A stretch of 64,000 nt of DNA from Anaerolineae bacterium (lineage in GTDB: Bacteria > Chloroflexota > Anaerolineae > Aggregatilineales > Ch27), in assembly GCA_013178165.1 (NCBI GenBank), contig JABLXG010000016.1, forward strand, positions 1 through 64,000. The letters run 5' to 3'. The stretch's first letter is position 1. Each line of letters opens with the position of its first letter. The notes beneath the pieces are model-generated. The model had not been told where the DNA came from, ran no database searches, and saw only the letters and a program-made list of their open reading frames with translations. This document shows, in pieces, positions 61,146-64,000 of this stretch. The translations under genes and the position numbers were made by a program.

Positions 61146-62501
61146 TTATTCGATACGTTTGTTGATCCGCGCGCCCAGCCGCAGCCAGCCAATGCGGCCA
61201 TCTTCCCTGCGGAGGAATTCCGCCCGTATGTCTTTATAGATGCCTTCGGTGAGGTATGCCTGGTCTTTGCCACACATTGCCAGTTTGATAGGCGGAGGCG
61301 CCGGTGGTTTTTCCTCTGTCTCCAGCTCGACGCTCTGCGAAATCGACACGAAGAGGGAGCCATCTTGCAGGGTGACATCAAAGCTCATCGCCGGGCGGGC
61401 GTATTTGCCCACATACTCCTGCAACTGCTCAGGAGTGACGTCGATGGGTGTGGGAGCAGGTTCCTCAACGCCGAGGAATTCCCTGAGCGCCAGCTTGACA
61501 CCCTCGTCGATGGGCATCCTGCCATGATCCCCGTTGGTCAAGATTGCTATGGCAAACTGCCGGGCGGGAGCGATCACCAGCCTGCTGTTCTGCCCCAGGG
61601 TGGTGCCGCCGTGTTCGATGAACTTGACGCCGTTGAGTGTCTTGATCCACCAGCTCAGACCCACATCGCCATCAAAGTCGTTGATGGGGAAGGTGGGCGT
61701 CTGCAGCAGCTGCATTGATTCCGGAGTTAACAGACACGTTCCGTCCTCTGTGGTCCCATCGCCCATGTAGAAACGGGCATAGCGCAGCAGGTCCCTGATA
61801 TGGCAGGTAATCCCGCCGGCAGGATTGACGGCGCGAGGGAGTTCCCAGGGGCGCTGAACCCGGGGAGCATTGTCAATGACGACATGCCCTACCGCGAACC
61901 GGAAGGTCAGCAGATCGCGCGCAAAAAAGAACGAGCGCTCCATGCCCAGCGGCGCAAAGATCAGTTCCTTGATCGCCGCCTCGTAGGTTTTGCCAGTCAC
62001 CTTCTCAATCAACAACCCGGCGATGCTGAAGGCGGCATTGTTGTAGGAAAACAGGGTGTCCGGCGGCGCCAGTTGTTCTACTCCGGCCAGCTTTTCCACG
62101 TAGGTTGCCAGCGCGTCATCGTTGGTACCGGTATCGGTGAAGACATCGCCATCCCACCCCGTGCTATGAGTCAGCAGGTGGCGCACCGTGGTGGTCGCAG
62201 CGACCGATTCATCGGCGACGCGGAAGCCGGGCAGGTAGTGCCGGACGGGCGCGTTAAGGTCGAGCTTGCCCGCTTCGACAAGGCGCATGACGGCCGTGGC
62301 AGTGAAGGTCTTGGAGATCGATCCGATCTGGAACAGGGTCTCGTCGGTGACTGCCAGCGGGTTGTCCACGCTGGTCACGCCCAGACCGGCTGTAAAGGTC
62401 TGATCGCCGTGGACAAGCCCTACTGCCACACCGGGCACATGATGCTCTTCCATCATGTTTCTGACAATCTGGACGACCTTCTCGAACTTTTCCTGGCTCA
62501 T
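61146..62501 (-). CDS. Serine hydrolase, beta-lactamase/class C penicillin-binding-protein family
   Basis: A 451-residue member of the class C beta-lactamase fold. The nucleophile is Ser61 in SISK (61-64), followed by the YNN motif in FSYNNAAFS, about residue 150, and an HGG motif (EHGGTTLG), about residue 293, in place of KTG. The C-terminal domain of about 100 residues is of the DUF3471 type. No signal peptide is evident, so the substrate is probably cytoplasmic, perhaps a D-amino acid ester or peptide. A related gene is cut by the window end at 63442-64000. Confidence 0.88.
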   Translation of the reverse strand: MSQEKFEKVVQIVRNMMEEHHVPGVAVGLVHGDQTFTAGLGVTSVDNPLAVTDETLFQIGSISKTFTATAVMRLVEAGKLDLNAPVRHYLPGFRVADESVAATTTVRHLLTHSTGWDGDVFTDTGTNDDALATYVEKLAGVEQLAPPDTLFSYNNAAFSIAGLLIEKVTGKTYEAAIKELIFAPLGMERSFFFARDLLTFRFAVGHVVIDNAPRVQRPWELPRAVNPAGGITCHIRDLLRYARFYMGDGTTEDGTCLLTPESMQLLQTPTFPINDFDGDVGLSWWIKTLNGVKFIEHGGTTLGQNSRLVIAPARQFAIAILTNGDHGRMPIDEGVKLALREFLGVEEPAPTPIDVTPEQLQEYVGKYARPAMSFDVTLQDGSLFVSISQSVELETEEKPPAPPPIKLAMCGKDQAYLTEGIYKDIRAEFLRREDGRIGWLRLGARINKRIE

Positions 62502-62605
62502 GAGTCCTCCTGTAGGTTGAGGGCAGGATTAATTGCCCATCAGGGCATCCAGGCGAATATGCTGTGCCGATACAGCAGCAGCCATTCCGAACCGGTCGAC
62601 AAGCG

Positions 62606-63436
62606 CTACGGTTGCGACTGCGGTTCCAGGCGCTTCAGGACATACCAGCCTCTTTCCTCCCGGGTCACGAAATCCACGGCGACATACCCTCGCTGGAATG
62701 CCGCCTGCATGGCCTGGCGTAACGCCAGTTGCCAGCGCTGGGCCAGGCCGATGTTGCTGCGTTTCAGGGCATTAAGCTGGTAGGGTATTTCGATGAAGCA
62801 GATGGAATGCTCAAATGCTGTCTCCGGGGAATAGATCAGCGTATCGCCCTCACTGGCGCGCAGGACAAACGCTGCTTTGTCAAATGGGATATCCGGTCTT
62901 TCCAGCGGCCGGTTTTCCGCTGAGGCTACCACGCGTTCATCATTGAGCAACCACCTGACTTCTAGCCGGTCGCTGGCCAGCCCGGCATTGATTTCGTCGG
63001 TCATCTCGCCATACAGATCGACATGGTAGGTATTGGCGATCGCTCCTAGATGGCGGAAATTGAAGTTGGCGTTGCCACGCTGCATGGGATCGAAGGTCCA
63101 GCCGATGACGGTAAAGCCATGTTCAAGCGCCCACTGGCGCTGCGCATGCTTGAGCCGGAAACCGACACCCTGGTCGCGGAATTCCGGCAAGACACCGGTC
63201 ATGTGTGACCAGAGCAGTTTGCCTTCATCCCGCCAGCCGACAAAACCGAAGCAGAATCCCACCAGCTGTCCATCGACTTCTGCGCCGATGACGACGCCAC
63301 CGTTGTGGACAACCGCGTTCATCACATACGGTGAGGTGGCCTCGCCAGGCGGCATCCCCCAGATGGCTTGCTGGAGTTCCAGCAACGCCCTGAACTCTGG
63401 CATGGTTCGAATTTCGCGGAGGATGAGGTTGCTCAT
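62606..63436 (-). CDS. GNAT-family acetyltransferase (COG3375-like)
   Basis: A 276-residue protein whose first 150 residues form a GNAT domain, with the acetyl-CoA motif VLPEFRDQGVGFRLK near residue 85. The C-terminal half is a separate domain. The pattern resembles predicted acetyltransferases of the COG3375 type, whose substrate is unknown. It lies 5 bases after the serine hydrolase fragment gene, so both are likely one operon. Confidence 0.82.
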   Translation of the reverse strand: MSNLILREIRTMPEFRALLELQQAIWGMPPGEATSPYVMNAVVHNGGVVIGAEVDGQLVGFCFGFVGWRDEGKLLWSHMTGVLPEFRDQGVGFRLKHAQRQWALEHGFTVIGWTFDPMQRGNANFNFRHLGAIANTYHVDLYGEMTDEINAGLASDRLEVRWLLNDERVVASAENRPLERPDIPFDKAAFVLRASEGDTLIYSPETAFEHSICFIEIPYQLNALKRSNIGLAQRWQLALRQAMQAAFQRGYVAVDFVTREERGWYVLKRLEPQSQP

Positions 63437-63441
63437 AGCTA

Positions 63442-64000
63442 CTACGCTTCAGTGGTCTGACCCTCTGAGACCGGCGCCGGAGAGGGCTTCCGGGTGAACT
63501 CAATGGCTTTCACGCCCGGCGCAAGCGGGAGCGTAACCGCACTGACCGATCCGTCAATGCCGATTGAGAAGGTAGTCGGCAGGTAAGCAGGGGTTAGTTT
63601 CGCTTTGGCCAGGAATACATCGTAATGATGATGGGTCAGCGGCATTTCCAGCCGGTTATAGATGGCTACCAGTTCCTCACCACGACATTCAACAGTCAGC
63701 ACGCCATAGCCGGGGTGCACATATTCGCCGGCGTAATCAGCCAGCGGGTGGGACGGTCTGGTATCGGGAATCCGGGAGTCCATCAGCTTCTGGTTAGCCT
63801 GCTCAGCGCCTTCCAGCATCTTGTTGTAGAAGTCCTGCCAGAGGGCGTTCCAGTCGATCGGCTGGAGGCCCAGCAGGAGATCCATGGCATGGCAGGTGAT
63901 CGGCAGCGCCGCCACCCCATCCAGATTCGTCAGGACGACCAGGCCGAGCTTTTCCTGTGGCAGCAATGACACCAGGGCGCAGAAACCATCGATATTGCCA
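63442..64000 (-). CDS. Serine hydrolase, C-terminal part (continues beyond the window)
   Basis: The frame is open from the right edge, beginning GNIDGFCALVSLLPQEK, which is the segment right after the HGG motif of class C beta-lactamase-like hydrolases. The C-terminal domain (DYAGEYVHPGYGVLTV) is of the DUF3471 type. A GTG at 63972 is not the real start. The catalytic SxxK and YxN motifs would lie outside the window. Confidence 0.85.
   Translation of the reverse strand, partial: GNIDGFCALVSLLPQEKLGLVVLTNLDGVAALPITCHAMDLLLGLQPIDWNALWQDFYNKMLEGAEQANQKLMDSRIPDTRPSHPLADYAGEYVHPGYGVLTVECRGEELVAIYNRLEMPLTHHHYDVFLAKAKLTPAYLPTTFSIGIDGSVSAVTLPLAPGVKAIEFTRKPSPAPVSEGQTTEA

Noticed and set aside
60841-61239. 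Possible small plus-strand lipoprotein-like gene upstream of the rightward terminator
   Set aside because: It starts at GTG without a ribosome site, runs through the terminator and overlaps the end of the serine hydrolase gene; its composition is not protein-like after about 40 residues.

Overview
The window is GC-rich bacterial DNA, densely coded, with short operon spacing. It looks like an anaerobe that imports and ferments many sugars and also carries the methyl-branch electron machinery of the Wood-Ljungdahl pathway. The gene style (several CUT1 sugar importers without their own ATPase, LacI/GntR/IclR control, Gfo/Idh/MocA dehydrogenases, HdrA/MvhD/MetVF) fits an Anaerolineae-like Chloroflexota. 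That placement is inference; no rRNA or marker gene is present.

Layout. (1) 1-3.1 kb: a transposase tail abuts a 5'-truncated csm3, followed by csm4 and csm5 (type III-A CRISPR effector). No array, cas10, csm2, cas6 or csm6 is visible. (2) 3.1-9.6 kb, minus strand: LacI regulator, CUT1 binding protein, two permeases and a GH42 beta-galactosidase, with a promoter and perfect operator palindrome upstream. (3) 9.7-17.3 kb, plus strand: a small unknown protein, an SPFH/band-7 protein and a giant protein of about 1,870 residues. The giant protein carries two tandem class I/II aminotransferase-like domains (the first apparently dead, the second with a complete PLP site) and then a PEP-carboxylase-like region. 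I consider this the least described system here. (4) 17.4-23.6 kb, plus: IclR regulator, aldehyde dehydrogenase and a complete CUT2 (ribose-type) ABC importer. (5) 23.6-29.9 kb, minus: LacI regulator, putative glycoside hydrolase, binding protein and two CUT1 permeases. (6) 29.9-40.5 kb: a GntR-led minus operon (sugar kinase, CUT1 importer, DegT aminotransferase, ceramidase-like hydrolase, DUF362 iron-sulfur protein) with a divergent second ceramidase-like gene. (7) 40.5-47.3 kb, minus: three Gfo/Idh/MocA oxidoreductases and a CUT1 importer with a Tat-type binding protein. (8) 47.5-60.3 kb, minus: HdrA, MvhD, a HdrA-GltD fusion, a second MvhD, MetV, MetF, a HdrC-HdrB fusion and a small cysteine-tailed protein, all downstream of one strong promoter. 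(9) 60.5-64 kb, minus: an EF-Tu-domain-2-like protein, a serine hydrolase, an acetyltransferase and the C-terminal part of a second serine hydrolase.

Main results. The second MvhD gene is interrupted by an in-frame TGA at 51690-51692. The TGA sits exactly where the other MvhD in the same cluster has a conserved cysteine. The frame continues through conserved MvhD sequence to a shared C-terminal motif, and a stem-loop resembling a bacterial SECIS lies just after the TGA. This gene is therefore very probably a selenoprotein that ORF callers would cut in half. The cluster as a whole resembles the MetVF-HdrABC-MvhD complexes of acetogens, with duplicated HdrA and MvhD. Finally, all four CUT1 operons carry a perfect 12-13 bp hairpin without a T-run between the binding-protein gene and the first permease gene.
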